A stretch of 64,000 bases of DNA from Leguminivora glycinivorella (lineage: Eukaryota > Arthropoda > Insecta > Lepidoptera > Tortricidae): NCBI RefSeq assembly GCF_023078275.1, contig NC_062990.1, positions 6,525,549 to 6,589,548 on the forward strand, given 5' to 3'. Each line of letters starts with the position of its first letter. The stretch's first letter is position 1. The notes under the pieces were generated by a model that saw only the letters and a list, made by a program, of their open reading frames with translations, did not search any database and was not told where the DNA came from. The translations under genes and the position numbers were made by a program. Below are positions 54,355 through 63,700 of this stretch, piece by piece.

Positions 54355-54545
54355 AGGCTGGCAACCTGTAACTGCAACCTTACAATTTCGTTTTCTTTCA
54401 ACCCCTTTGCACTGAAACATACTTTGATGTGTTCTCTCTGTCCCTTGTGAGCATACAGGCGTGAGTATATGTACTTATGTATGTAAAGATAGTGGTACGG
54501 AACCCTCTGCGAGCGAGTTCGACTCGCACTTGACCGGTTTTTATT
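54355..54545 (+). mobile_element. SINE-like family C fragment plus family G tail
   Basis: 54355-54484 is a decayed family C copy (AGGCTGGCAACCTGTAACTG). 54485-54545 (TGGTACGGAACCCTCTGCG ... CTTGACCGGTTTTT) matches the terminal block of family G. Confidence 0.55.
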
Positions 54546-54911
54546 ATGAGTTGTGGATATGCAAAACATGTAGGTTTGAAATTTGGCAATCAATACGTTT
54601 TCATCCCCAACATTTACGTATCGGCCGGTATTTAGGGCATTTGATATTTTGCGAGCGTATTTTTGTGAATTGAATTTCGTTTTAGTCACACAATCAATAT
54701 TTTTCAAAAGTATTGTTTCAGTATTTAGCTGTTATTGTTCGTAAAAGCAAAAATAGTTGTGGTATTTGATGCCTTTTAATAAGAATATGTCAACAACAAG
54801 GTCTTGTTGTAATTGATTTAAAAACAAATTACGTTATAATTGCGGGTATTTTCGCGAGAAGAATTCAATCAACTATATATACACACATTTAATATATACA
54901 TATAACCATAT
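54546..54911. other. No gene seen
   Basis: AT-rich; the minus-strand 134-codon frame crossing this area overlaps repeats and is not credible. Confidence 0.45.
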
Positions 54912-55083
54912 ATCCATACTAATAACATAAATGGGAAAATGTGTGCCTGTTTGTTTGTCCGTCTTTCACGGCAAAACGGAGCGACGAATTGACGTGATTT
55001 TTTAAGTAGAGATAGTTGAAGGGATGGATAGGCTACTATTTGTCTCTTTCTAACGCGAGCGAAGACGCGGGCAAAAGCTAGTC
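54912..55083 (-). mobile_element. Repeat family E, internally shortened
   Basis: Minus-strand copy from ATCCATACTAATAACATAAA to GAAGACGCGGGCAAAAGCTA. Confidence 0.7.
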
Positions 55084-55109
55084 AAGTAGTCATATATAAA
55101 TAAAACTTG

Positions 55110-55358
55110 CACTGAGAGAAATTTGCATTGTGAATTTAACAAGTTCGACTTGTTGCGGTTTATCCGTTTGAATCAGCCAAACGTATGTTTAAAACAATAT
55201 GTGTCAGGTTGTTTTTATAAAATCGACTTGTTGATTCAAATATATTGCCGATTCAAATGACAAGTAGCTTGTTGTTTGAACCAAAGAGCACGTAGGCGCT
55301 ATTTTAACCAAAAAACATGTTGAACGAACATGAAAACTGGTTGTATTTTCTCTCAGTG
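55110..55358 (-). mobile_element. 249-bp MITE, CACTGAGAGAAA ends
   Basis: Inverted counterpart of 16342-16590: same length, only scattered differences. Ends CACTGAGAGAAA and TTTCTCTCAGTG. Confidence 0.85.
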
Positions 55359-55622
55359 TGGCATCATCGAAAGACACTTACCGCCATCGTCATTAAATCC
55401 AAAAGTTAATTTGATTAATGTATATCTCACATTACATGTGTTATTCGAGTAGGCACTAGAGATTGTTACCAAAGCAAACATGGCGGAAATAGTTAGGGAT
55501 TCAACCACACTTTCCTTTTCTCTAGAGTGTCGAGACGTAAGGATTGTAACTCAGGGACAACGGAGCGTTGCTACGCTAACTAAAGTGAAGACAAAGATAC
55601 TCCTCAACACAGGACAAACCTC
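55359..55622. other. No gene supported
   Basis: An ATG frame starts at 55480 (MAEIVRDSTT) but runs into the MITE at 55623. The pre-MITE 47 codons match nothing that I know. Confidence 0.4.
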
Positions 55623-55870
55623 AGGCCCCGTAGCCGAATGGCATTTCTCCGACGCCAAACGAAAGCGATACGCCGCTGGCTCTGTCGCGCCAATACGCAA
55701 GCGCGATAGAGATAGATATCTACTAGCGCTTCGTTTCGTGAGCGTTTCGTGAGCGATTGTGCCATTCGGCTAGCCACCCAGGGCCGCAGAAATGTAATCT
55801 GGCTCTGTCGCGCCAATAAGCAAGAGCGATAGAGATAGGTAGCTACGAAAGAGATATTCTTTAGTGTATT
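55623..55870. mobile_element. MITE, CCGTAGCCGAATGGCA family, with a partial second copy
   Basis: CCCCGTAGCCGAATGGCATT to GTGCCATTCGGCTAGCCACC (55623-55790), followed by a second partial body (GCTCTGTCGCGCCAATAAGC, to about 55860). Confidence 0.7.
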
Positions 55871-56160
55871 GTATCTATTTCAGTTTATACCTACTTTAAA
55901 TATATAGTGTTACTACTTAAAAAAGCAAATAAAAAAAATCATAATTTGATATGTTTCCTACATCGAAAGAGATATTATCGTGAGCGTTTGTTTTCTTAGA
56001 CTGTAGCTGTCTATACGGAGTTACATAATTATGTCTTTGCGAGTAATAAGTAAATACCTACAGCACAACAGTCAAATACAGGAATGCGCGTTTTCGCACC
56101 GTGTTAAGCCTCAAGAGGGCGCTGTTATTCTGTGACAATTCAGCTTTGCATGAAACAAAC
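55871..56160. other. No gene seen
   Basis: No supportable feature. Confidence 0.45.
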
Positions 56161-56430
56161 AAATAAACAAATATTATAGGACATTCTCACACAGATTGAC
56201 TGAGGCCCACGGTAAGCTCAAAAAGGCTTGTGTTGTGGGTACTCAGACAACGATATATATAATATACATAGAAAACGATATATATAATATACTTATATAC
56301 ATAGAAAACATCCATGACTCAGGAACAAATATCTGTGCTCATCACACAAATAAATGCCCTTACCGGGATTCGAACCCGGGACCGCGGCGCAGCAGGCAGG
56401 GTCACTACCGACTGCGCCAGACCGGTGGTC
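56161..56430 (-). mobile_element. SINE family A with internal duplication
   Basis: Full-length minus-strand copy. The segment CATAGAAAACGATATATATA / CATAGAAAACATCC shows a local repeat of the ATATATAATATAC tract within the body. Confidence 0.85.
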
Positions 56431-56487
56431 AAAAAAAAAATAGTTCTAATGAAACTCCGCAACATCGCGCGTAGTCATATATTTCTG

Positions 56488-56640
56488 GTCGAATGGCATT
56501 TCTGTTACGCGAAATGCTACCGAAAAACAGAAATGTAGTCTGGCTCTGTTGCACCAATCCGCAAGAGCGATAGAGACAGATAGCTACGAAAGAGTTACCG
56601 TGAGCGTTTCGTGAGCGATTGTGCATTCGGGTACGCACAG
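56488..56640. mobile_element. MITE, CCGTAGCCGAATGGCA family
   Basis: Diverged copy: GTCGAATGGCATTTCTGTTA to TTGTGCATTCGGGTACGCAC, with the TCTGTTGCACCAATCCGCAA centre. Confidence 0.65.
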
Positions 56641-57330
56641 CTTTAATAAACCGTGTTTTTTTGGTTTTCTGTTAAATTCGACACGTAGCTAGGTTAATTA
56701 TCAGGAACCACCATGTATATCACTTTTAGTTAAATTTGCAAAAACAAATTTTTCTTCATTTTCATACATAATAAATGAATTAATTAGTGTGAGAGACCCT
56801 TAAGAATAATATTCAAGTGATTGACGGCACATGTCAAAAGAAATAACATTATTAGGAATTGATAAAGGTTGTCACACGCGTGTTCAGCAATTATCTTTAT
56901 TTTTTTAATAACTCGATAACCGTAAGAGACAACACGATAGTTTCTTAGAGAAATTAATTGTATTTGATCTAAAGAACCTTCCCTTAAAGTTAACGAAATT
57001 CAATAAAAACAGGTTGTATTGTATAATACTTGATCGCAATGTTTCGTTTTTTCTAGCTTCGCTTGCACTGTTCTACGCCTTTACTCGTAAAACGTAATGT
57101 ATATTTACGTCCGAAATAAACCTTTTAACCTAATTAGACTAACGTATGTAGCGAAATAAATCAGGTACCGGATTAGGGGGCGCTTTTATTTGGATTTACT
57201 ACTCCAATATGTTTTTTTGAAGATTTCGTGCTTTTAGGGGTAATGTAGGGATTTTTAGGGTAATAGTGATAGGGTTAAGTGTCTTGAAGGGTCATTATTT
57301 TACATTTGTATTTGCGCTATCTTAATAAAG
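56641..57330. other. No gene seen
   Basis: AT-rich with no coding or repeat feature that I can support. Confidence 0.45.
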
Positions 57331-57512
57331 AAACCGCCTGGTGGCCTAGTGGTAAGAGTGCGACTTTCAATCTGGAGGTCGCGGGTTCGAACCCCGGCTC
57401 GTACAAATGAGTTTTTCGGAACTTATGTGCGAAATGTCATTTGACTGTCTGTCGCTTTTCGGTGAAGGAAAACATCGTGAGTAAACCGGACTAATTCCCA
57501 ATAAGGCTTAGT
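57331..57512 (+). mobile_element. SINE family B, head and body
   Basis: tRNA-like head GGTGGCCTAGTGGTAAGAG (A box) and CGGGTTCGAACCCCGGC (B box); body GGTGAAGGAAAACATCGTG; lost before the GAT tail. Confidence 0.85.
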
Positions 57513-57599
57513 TGTTCTATTCTATCTACAAAAAAATCCGCGATGGTATACGTATATCTTTTATGAATAATTAATTGACTACAATCTCCCTCTCTCTCA

Positions 57600-57895
57600 A
57601 TCTTATTTTGTAGGGGGTGGGCATAGTGAATGATATTCCGCTTTGTGTGGTAGGGCACAGCACAACGGACGTCATCTCGCTCGAATCTAGAGCAGAGCCC
57701 AACTGGGGAAGTACCTCCGCCTTACAGAAGACCGCAGCCAAATAGCACTAGACCCTACTCATAGTGAGTAAGACTGCCAGAGCTCAACGAGGGTGCGGTG
57801 TGCTGATGACTGGAGGACTTACGGAACTGACTTATTCCGTCTATTGTCCTTTGAGTCGTCGGCAACCCGAACCCTCCTTGGAACTTGTGCACTCC
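57600..57895 (+). mobile_element. Probable LINE 3' UTR
   Basis: Contains GCCAGAGCTCAACGAGGGTG, CGGTGTGCTGATGACTGGAG and GGACTTACGGAACTGAC, which I recall from dispersed lepidopteran repeats. It joins directly to family G. No protein. Confidence 0.4.
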
Positions 57896-58454
57896 TTTTT
57901 AGGGTTCCGTAGTCAACTAGGAACCCTTATAGTTTCGCCATGTCTGTCTGTCCGTCCGTCCGTCCGTCCGTCCGTCCGTCCGTCCGCGGATAATCTCAGT
58001 AACCGTAAGCACTAGAAAGCTGAAATTTGGTACAAGTATGTATATCAATCACGCCAACAAAGTGTAAAAATAAAAAATGGAAAAAAATGTTTTATTAGGG
58101 TACCCCCCCTACATGTAAAGTGGGGGCTGATTTTTTTTTTCATTCCAACCCCAACGTGTGATATATTGTTGGATAGGTATTTAAAAATGAATAAGGGTTT
58201 ACTAAGATCGTTTTTTGATAATATTAATATTTTCGGAAATAATCGCTCTTAAAGGAAAAAAAAGTGCGTCCCCCCCTCTAACTTTTGAACCATATGTTTA
58301 AAAAATATGAAAAAAATCACAAACGTAGAACTTTATAAACACTTTCTAGGAAAATTGTTTTGAACTTGATAGGTTGAGTAGTTTTTGAGAAAAATACGGA
58401 AAACTACGGAACCCTACAATGAGCGTGGCCCGACACGCTCTTGGCCGGTTTTTA
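57896..58454 (+). mobile_element. GGGTTCCGTA repeat (family G), full
   Basis: Begins TTTTTAGGGTTCCGTAGTCA, carries a (TCCG)n microsatellite at 57949-57985, CAGTAACCGTAAGCACTAGA, CCCCCCTACATGTAAAGTGG, and ends CCGACACGCTCTTGGCCGG. Non-coding; class uncertain. Confidence 0.75.
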
Positions 58455-58499
58455 CTGTGTATTTAACGCAGCAAAAGGGACTGTACAAGTTTCTAATGG

Positions 58500-58600
58500 G
58501 GTGGCAACGCGCATGTGACACTCTTTGAGTTGCAGGCGTCCATAGGTTACGGTGACCGCTTTCCATCAGGCGGGACGCTTGTTTGCCACCGACGTAGTAT
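58500..58600 (+). mobile_element. LINE 3'-tail fragment
   Basis: TGGCAACGCGCATGTGACAC through GGTTACGGTGACCGCTTTCC to GCCACCGACGTAGTAT. Best copy of the tail seen at 6345, 17735 and 29630. Confidence 0.6.
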
Positions 58601-58602
58601 AC

Positions 58603-58808
58603 TTCCCGTGGGTGTCGTAGAAGGCGACTATGGGATATGGGTTAAATTGTGGCGTAATAGGCGAGAGGCTGGCAACCTGTCACTGCAATGTCACAGTTTC
58701 GTTTTCTTTCAACCCCTTATTTGCCAAGAGTGGCACTGAAGCTTTAGTAGTTTCATGTGTTCTGCCTGCCCCTTTATGGGATACAGGCGTGATTGTACGT
58801 ATGTATGT
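58603..58808 (+). mobile_element. SINE-like family C
   Basis: Plus-strand copy from TTCCCGTGGGTGTCGTAGAA to (GTAT)n. Confidence 0.75.
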
Positions 58809-59007
58809 AGTATACTACAACCAGTTTTATAATAAACCCCGTGCGTAGCCGGTTGCGGGCCGCTAGTTAATTATTAAGTTGGTTGTCCAATTATTTCACG
58901 AAAACCGTATACAATTACTATGATGTGGTTTCGCTGTAAATCCATTTGGTTATTCCTTTATAATTAATATTCAATGAACTGTTGTATTTTAATTAAGTTT
59001 ATATCTT

Positions 59008-59370
59008 TGACGGCCGGTGTGGCTTAGTGGGCAGTGAAGTGACCCAGCATGCTAAGATAGTCAATTGGTTCGAATCCCCGTAAAGACATTTATATGTGCG
59101 CTGAACACGTAATTATTTTTTATCACACTCGCTCGTAAACGGTGTTATTACCTACATGCTATGTCACTCTCCATCACTTCACTATCTCCAATTAAAAAAT
59201 CACGTCAATTCGTCGCTCCGTTTTGCCGTGAAAGACGGACAAACAAACAGACACATACTTTCCTATTTATAATATTAGTATGGATATCGGTGTCTGAGTG
59301 CCCATAATCCACAATACAATACTTCATGAAAATACCGTGGGATTCAGTATATCTGTGTTAGAATGTCTTT
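59008..59370 (+). mobile_element. SINE family A, split by a family E fragment
   Basis: Decayed head (GACGGCCGGTGTGGCTTAGT; B box GGTTCGAATCC) to about 59115; the tail resumes at 59286 (GTCTGAGTGCCCATAATCC). The 59150-59284 insert is the right part of family E (CGTGAAAGACGGACAAACAA, ATAATATTAGTATGGAT). Confidence 0.7.
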
Positions 59371-59394
59371 TCCAACTATTTTATACCTAAACAG

Positions 59395-59514
59395 AAACGT
59401 CTGTAATCGATGCCACTAGGCTTAGAATAAATATAAAAGTGGAAAATTACTGCCTTGGTTGAGACTTGAACTCACGGTAACTGGATCGATACTCCAGCGT
59501 GCTGCCAACTGCAA
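59395..59514 (-). mobile_element. tRNA-like repeat, target of the pogo element
   Basis: GAAACGTCTGTAATCGATGC then, on the minus strand, a tRNA-like GAGTTCAAGTCTC. The repeat is cut at CTGCAATA by the element at 59517. Related to 49800-49875 and similar in plan to the centre of 13434-14340. Confidence 0.5.
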
Positions 59515-59516
59515 TA

Positions 59517-60394
59517 CAGTGGAAACTGGATAAGTGGCACCTGGGTAAGTGGAAAACCTCTTTAAGTGGACCTAAGTTCTCGGTCCCGGTCCCTTAACAA
59601 CGAATTACCTCTATAAGTGGAATTTTGGGACCTCTATAAGTGGAATCCATTTTTTCGGAAATTTCTTATTTTTACCTCTGCAACTGGAAGTAGTCGTCTC
59701 CGCAACCTCTATGAGTGGAAAATTGGTTTATGTTTTAGCTATATATTTTGGATGAGATTACACATCGTTCAGTTTGGTTTTAGCTGCGTTGCGGTGCCGT
59801 GCTGTTAGATAAGCAATGCCTAAGCACACAATCAAGTGTTTATCTCTTCGGGATAAATTTAAAAAATCGAATTTTTTCATCAAAGTACAATCGGTATATT
59901 GATTTATTTAACCATACTGGTTTCTTGCATAAATAAATATTAGAAGTGAATTGTTTAAATATAAGTTACTTCATAACAAAGGAAAGATATTGTTTTTGTA
60001 GAACAGTACTGTGGATTATTTTGATTGCTTTTAGAAGTCAGGATTAAACCTATTTTTTGTTAATTTATATCTACATGTATATTAAATAAAAGATATATTT
60101 AGTTTTCCCGACTTAGCGCCTGCTCTAATAGCATGTAAAGTCAGCTGCGGAGAAAAGTAGACCCCCTTACATAGAAATTTGTATGGCAGGGGTCTCCTTT
60201 TCTCTGCAGCTGACTGTACGTGACCTCTATAAGCGACATTACTAGCATCGACAACCTCTATTAGCGAGAGCCTCTATAAGTGAGAAGACGTTTTATTTGA
60301 ACCTGGTTAATTGGAAAACTGGATAAATGGAAAACCTGGATAAGCGGAACAAAACAGCCGGTCCCTTGCGATTCCACTTATCCAGTTTTCACTG
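59517..60394 (+). mobile_element. pogo/Tigger-derived element, 878 bp, TA duplication
   Basis: Ends CAGTGGAAACTGGATAAGTG and CACTTATCCAGTTTTCACTG are inverted and flanked by TA (59515-59516, 60395-60396). CAGT-type ends of this form with TA targets are typical of pogo/Tigger transposons. Both subterminal regions repeat degenerate CCTCTATAAGTGGAA words many times. The interior keeps only a short relic of coding sequence at 59816. Confidence 0.85.
59816..59902 (+). pseudogene. Relic of pogo transposase N-terminus
   Basis: ATG to TGA, 28 codons: MPKHTIKCLSLRDKFKK at the start. The MPK-x-K-x-x-SL-x-x-K pattern is how CENP-B-like DNA-binding domains of pogo/Tigger transposases begin. Everything downstream is gone, as expected for an internal-deletion derivative. 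The match is short, so confidence is limited. Confidence 0.5.
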
Positions 60395-60785
60395 TATTCC
60401 ACTTTAAAAAACTGTCCAATGTACTATTTATAATATTTTAGTTTCTATAATATTTAAAACAGTTTTCTAACTTTAACTAAACAATAATAACAACAATAAC
60501 AATAGGGATAAGTTCGCCTTTGTACACCATAACTACTTATAGTGTATTTCTATGACCTAACTTGTCGTATGTACAATAAAGTGTTTACATACATACAATA
60601 ATTAATAGTCTCACTATTCATTATTAATTCACAAGAAAAGTTAATTATATTATAATGTGGAGAAATTCATCGTAAGTTTTATTTATGTTATTAAATTTTA
60701 ACCATCTGTTTATTACGTACTTAAAATATATCATGTTATTACAGAAGTTTTGTATATAGACATGTTACAATATACTTTGATAATA
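60395..60785 (+). other. LINE 3' end; otherwise no gene
   Basis: 60488-60590 (GGGATAAGTTCGCCTTTGTA, GTACAATAAAGTG, then (ACAT)n) is a plus-strand LINE 3' end related to the minus-strand one at 31757-31900. The rest is AT-rich. Confidence 0.5.
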
Positions 60786-60920
60786 TGTGACGTTATCTGG
60801 GTAAAGGGACCTTATCGTCGATGGCGCTTACGTCCCGCGGCGTCGTATGTGTACACGAACATCGCTCATAACGCCTTAAGTGCCATCGATAATAAGGTCC
60901 CTTTACCCAGTAACATCACA
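60786..60920. mobile_element. MITE, 135 bp, GGGTAAAGGGACC arms
   Basis: Ends TGTGACGTTA / TAACATCACA and inner arms CTGGGTAAAGGGACCTTAT / ATAAGGTCCCTTTACCCAG around CGTCCCGCGGCGTCGTATG. Confidence 0.8.
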
Positions 60921-61024
60921 TTTAATTTCTTAGTTCCTAGAAAAGGGGTGAAACTGAAAATCATTATTAAGTATAGAAAGTCAGCGTAATACATATGGGT
61001 GAATCAATTTCCTCTTGCATGTTA

Positions 61025-61185
61025 CGCCGTGGCTTGCGTGGGCGAAGGTCGCGCGATGGTCGCGCGACGGCGATGCGACGCATACGAAATCAAACCTTAT
61101 CGATATGGAAGTAGACGATGCAATGAGACGCGATGCCGACAGTCGCGCGGCGGTCGCGCGACCGTCGCCCACGCAAGACACGGCG
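61025..61185. mobile_element. MITE, CGCCGTGGC family, TTA duplication
   Basis: 161 bp, TTA at 61022-61024 and 61186-61188. Same ends as 48981-49120, with an interior about 20 bp longer. Confidence 0.8.
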
Positions 61186-61202
61186 TTATTGCTATAGTTG
61201 CT

Positions 61203-61338
61203 GTCCCCTGAATCACGCTGGTTTTATGCAAAATTATGCTACTGAAATTATGCAAGCTGACACCAGACACCAGAAAAATGCATGTTTGCATAGTTTAAGT
61301 AGCATAATTTTGCATAAAACCAGCGTGACTCAGGGGAC
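61203..61338. mobile_element. MITE, GTCCCCTGA arms
   Basis: Arms of about 55 bp are reverse complements (CACGCTGGTTTTATGCAAAA and TTTTGCATAAAACCAGCGTG) with a short GACACCAGACACCAG loop. Confidence 0.8.
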
Positions 61339-61396
61339 CGTAACCATGGCAATAACAGGCAAGAAAAATTTGATTCACCCATATACTGGCTGAAAT

Positions 61397-62022
61397 AAAA
61401 AGGACCGTTTAAACTTTGCATAGTGAGTTTTGAGCTCATAATGAACAACTTTTATTATGGGACCAATGCTGAAAACGCGGGAAAAAAATTGGCTGCTCCA
61501 TATATTCATATTCATTTATTCATAAAATTAAAAAAATTACATGTCAAAGTTAAAGTTAAATTATCATAATTAGGGTACAATATAATATCACATTTTATGT
61601 GCGAAATGTCATTTGATATTTGCCAGTCGCTTTTCGGTGAAGGAAAACATCGTGAGGAAACCGGACTAATTCCAATAAGGCCTAAGTCAACCCGTAACCC
61701 GTCGTAACCCGTCGGGTTGGAAGGTCAGATGGCAGTCACTTCCGTAAAAACTAGTGCCTATGCCAAATCTTGAGATTAGTTGTCAAAGCGGACCCCAGGC
61801 TCCCATGAGCCGTGGCAAATGCCGGGATAACCCAAAGAGGATGATGATGACAATATCACATTAAAAAAAAAACTCTCAAACAAATTTAATGAGCGGGATC
61901 ATGACAGTCGAAATGTATGTATGCCAAATTTTTTTGCGATTTCAGCATTGGTCCCATAATAAAAGTTGTTCATAATGACCTCAAAAGTCACTATGCAAAG
62001 TTTGGACGGTCCTTTTTCTTTC
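61397..62022. mobile_element. TIR element with nested SINE B
   Basis: Arms 61397-61470 and 61932-62022 are reverse complements (AAAAGGACCGTTTAAACTTT; TTATTATGGGACCAATGCTG). The interior holds a family B SINE copy (61595-61852). Confidence 0.75.
61595..61852 (+). mobile_element. SINE family B, 3' part
   Basis: Body from TTATGTGCGAAATGTCATTT through a locally duplicated AACCCGTCGTAACCCGTCG to GAGGATGATGATGA. Confidence 0.8.
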
Positions 62023-62228
62023 ACCCTGTATAATATAATAAGAATAAAGCCTTTATTTGATTCCTTAATAAAATATCATAATTATACATGGCATCATCTC
62101 TTTACATTTTCATACAGTTTTACATATATATATATATATTTATAATTCTACAATTTTTTAAATAATTTAAAATATATCTATGATTTTTTTTTTAATGTCA
62201 TTTAAAACTAATTTTATTAAGGACCTCT
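62023..62228. other. No gene seen
   Basis: AT-rich with (TA)n at 62126-62141. Confidence 0.45.
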
Positions 62229-62380
62229 CTACAGAGTGAAGGCCTCCTCCATTTTTCTCCACATGTCTCTATCGGTAGCCTTTTCTGTCCAGTCTTTGCC
62301 CGCTCTGTTGACTATTTCGTCGCACCATTTTTGCTTTCCTCTCTTTCTCTTACCAACCGGGCCGCTCCATATGGTCTTTC
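62229..62380 (-). pseudogene. RTE-like LINE C-terminal fragment
   Basis: Minus-strand frame ending at TAG 62229-62231. Its order GKRKRGKQKW, CDEIVNRAGKDW, then ATDRDMWRKMEEAFTL fits the G-R-P-x-x-R-W, D-I, A-G-x-x-W, A-x-D-R-x-x-W-x-x-x-E-E-A-F pattern at the end of lepidopteran RTE-type endonuclease-reverse transcriptases. Truncated upstream at about 62380. Confidence 0.7.
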
Positions 62381-62702
62381 ACCCTGTATGTACCTGAAAA
62401 AACAATCTAAATAATTACATAAATTTTCCGTGAAGTCATGCTACGCTACGCTAATGACTTTTTAACAGTCACTTACTTTTATTTTACTCTTAAATGCAAA
62501 ACAATGTCAAAGAGTTTGAATAAATTAGCAATAGGCCGCCATTTTAATTTCAAGTGACAAACTGTCAAGCGTACGGAAAGAGTCCAAATGAAAAAACCGC
62601 CAGCCCTTCTGTTATAACTTGGGGAAGGTTCCAGTTCATAAGAGAAAGCGTTTATTATGTAGGTCTACATAATACTCTCGATTGTTAACAGAAAATAGTT
62701 GA
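62381..62702. other. No gene seen
   Basis: No supportable feature. Confidence 0.45.
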
Positions 62703-62803
62703 TGTTCTCATTCAAGCCCTTCTTTACTAAGAGTGACACTGGAACTGGAGCAGTTTCATGTGCTCTGTCTACCCCTTTTGGGTTGCACAGGCGTAAGTTT
62801 ATA
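62703..62803 (+). mobile_element. SINE-like family C, fragment
   Basis: Diverged distal part: TTTACTAAGAGTGACACTGG to GGGTTGCACAGGCGTAAG. Confidence 0.55.
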
Positions 62804-63408
62804 TAATAATTATCGAATAAATAAATAAATAAATTATCTAACTCGTTCATCTATTTGTATGGCGGCCAAGTGTGTCAGATTTTGTACTGAAGTTGTTACT
62901 TGCCTTTGATTTTTAATATGTCTCAGACCCTTGAGTGTTGACTTGTTGACTTCAACTTACAAAAATTGACGCTGCAAGCTGCGATTAAGGACGGACAACT
63001 AAGTGGATTTCGCTAAGTTCATTTGACACGCTAATTTGTCATTTGCTTGATCTGTCTAATGATACCTATGACATCTGTGGTATATATAAATAGAAATATT
63101 TTCCGCTACCGCTTATATCCTGTACCAAAATTCCGTTGTAAAAATAATTCGTTAATTAAAGTTTCAGACTCAGACTGCGGTCCGAATTCGGGCAATTATT
63201 ACAACCCAAGTGTTTAAAGGACTTATTTCCATACCAAAAATGCGGGAGTTATGACTTTCTACAAATAAGTTTGGATTCTATGCGGCAATTTATTGAACTG
63301 TGGTGAAATTACTGCGTACTGTTTTATGAGTGATGTTAATGTTTTAACCATGATTACGATTTCTATTTCATCATTAAGGGAGAATAAAATTAATATGAAT
63401 CATATTGT
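62804..63408. other. No gene seen
   Basis: No coding, RNA or repeat feature recognised. Confidence 0.45.
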
Positions 63409-63700
63409 GGTCCAAGCGCGCACAAGTTTTTGCAGAAATCGCGAAGCGTCTGGATGACGTAAGAGCGTTTTCACATTATCCGATCCGATATCGGGTGTAA
63501 GACCGATATCCCATACATTTAAGCCGCCATCTTTGATTTTCGCTATTGAAATCCTTCCTACATCCGATATCGGATCGGATAATGTGAAAACGCACTAACT
63601 GGTGACCGAAGAGCTGGCAACTTCCTTGCACAACGTATCAGCATTGCAATACAACGACGAAATGTCACTAGCATCCTTGGTTCAATGCCTCAAAGGCAAT
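63409..63700 (+). pseudogene. LINE ORF2 fragment split by a MITE
   Basis: Left part (63409-63462) encodes GPSAHK then, after a one-base frame slip in a T run, FAEIAKRLDDV. Right part (63599-63700) encodes TGDRRAGNFLAQRIS and IAIQRRNVTSILG. Removing the 133-bp MITE and one TAA rejoins them in the same frame as the uninterrupted copies at 51007 and 5312. Confidence 0.75.
63463..63595. mobile_element. MITE, ATCCGATATCGG family, TAA duplication
   Basis: 133 bp from GAGCGTTTTCACATTATCC to ATAATGTGAAAACGCAC. TAA at 63460-63462 is repeated at 63596-63598. Comparison with 51007-51240 shows the empty site as GACGTAACTGG-type sequence, so the ends are exact. Confidence 0.9.

Larger units (their letters stand above)
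60994..61383. mobile_element. Outer inverted pair enclosing two MITEs
   Basis: ATGGGTGAATCAATTTCC at 60994 and the inverted AAATTTGATTCACCCAT near 61366 bracket the two elements below. This suggests an older TIR element that received two later insertions. Confidence 0.6.

Noticed and set aside
54303..54707. 134-codon minus-strand ORF
   Set aside because: It overlaps a family C fragment and a family G tail, and the residues look like translated non-coding sequence.
55480..55752. 90-codon ORF starting MAEIVRD
   Set aside because: From about residue 47 it reads through a MITE, and the first part has no family match; evidence is too thin to call a gene.
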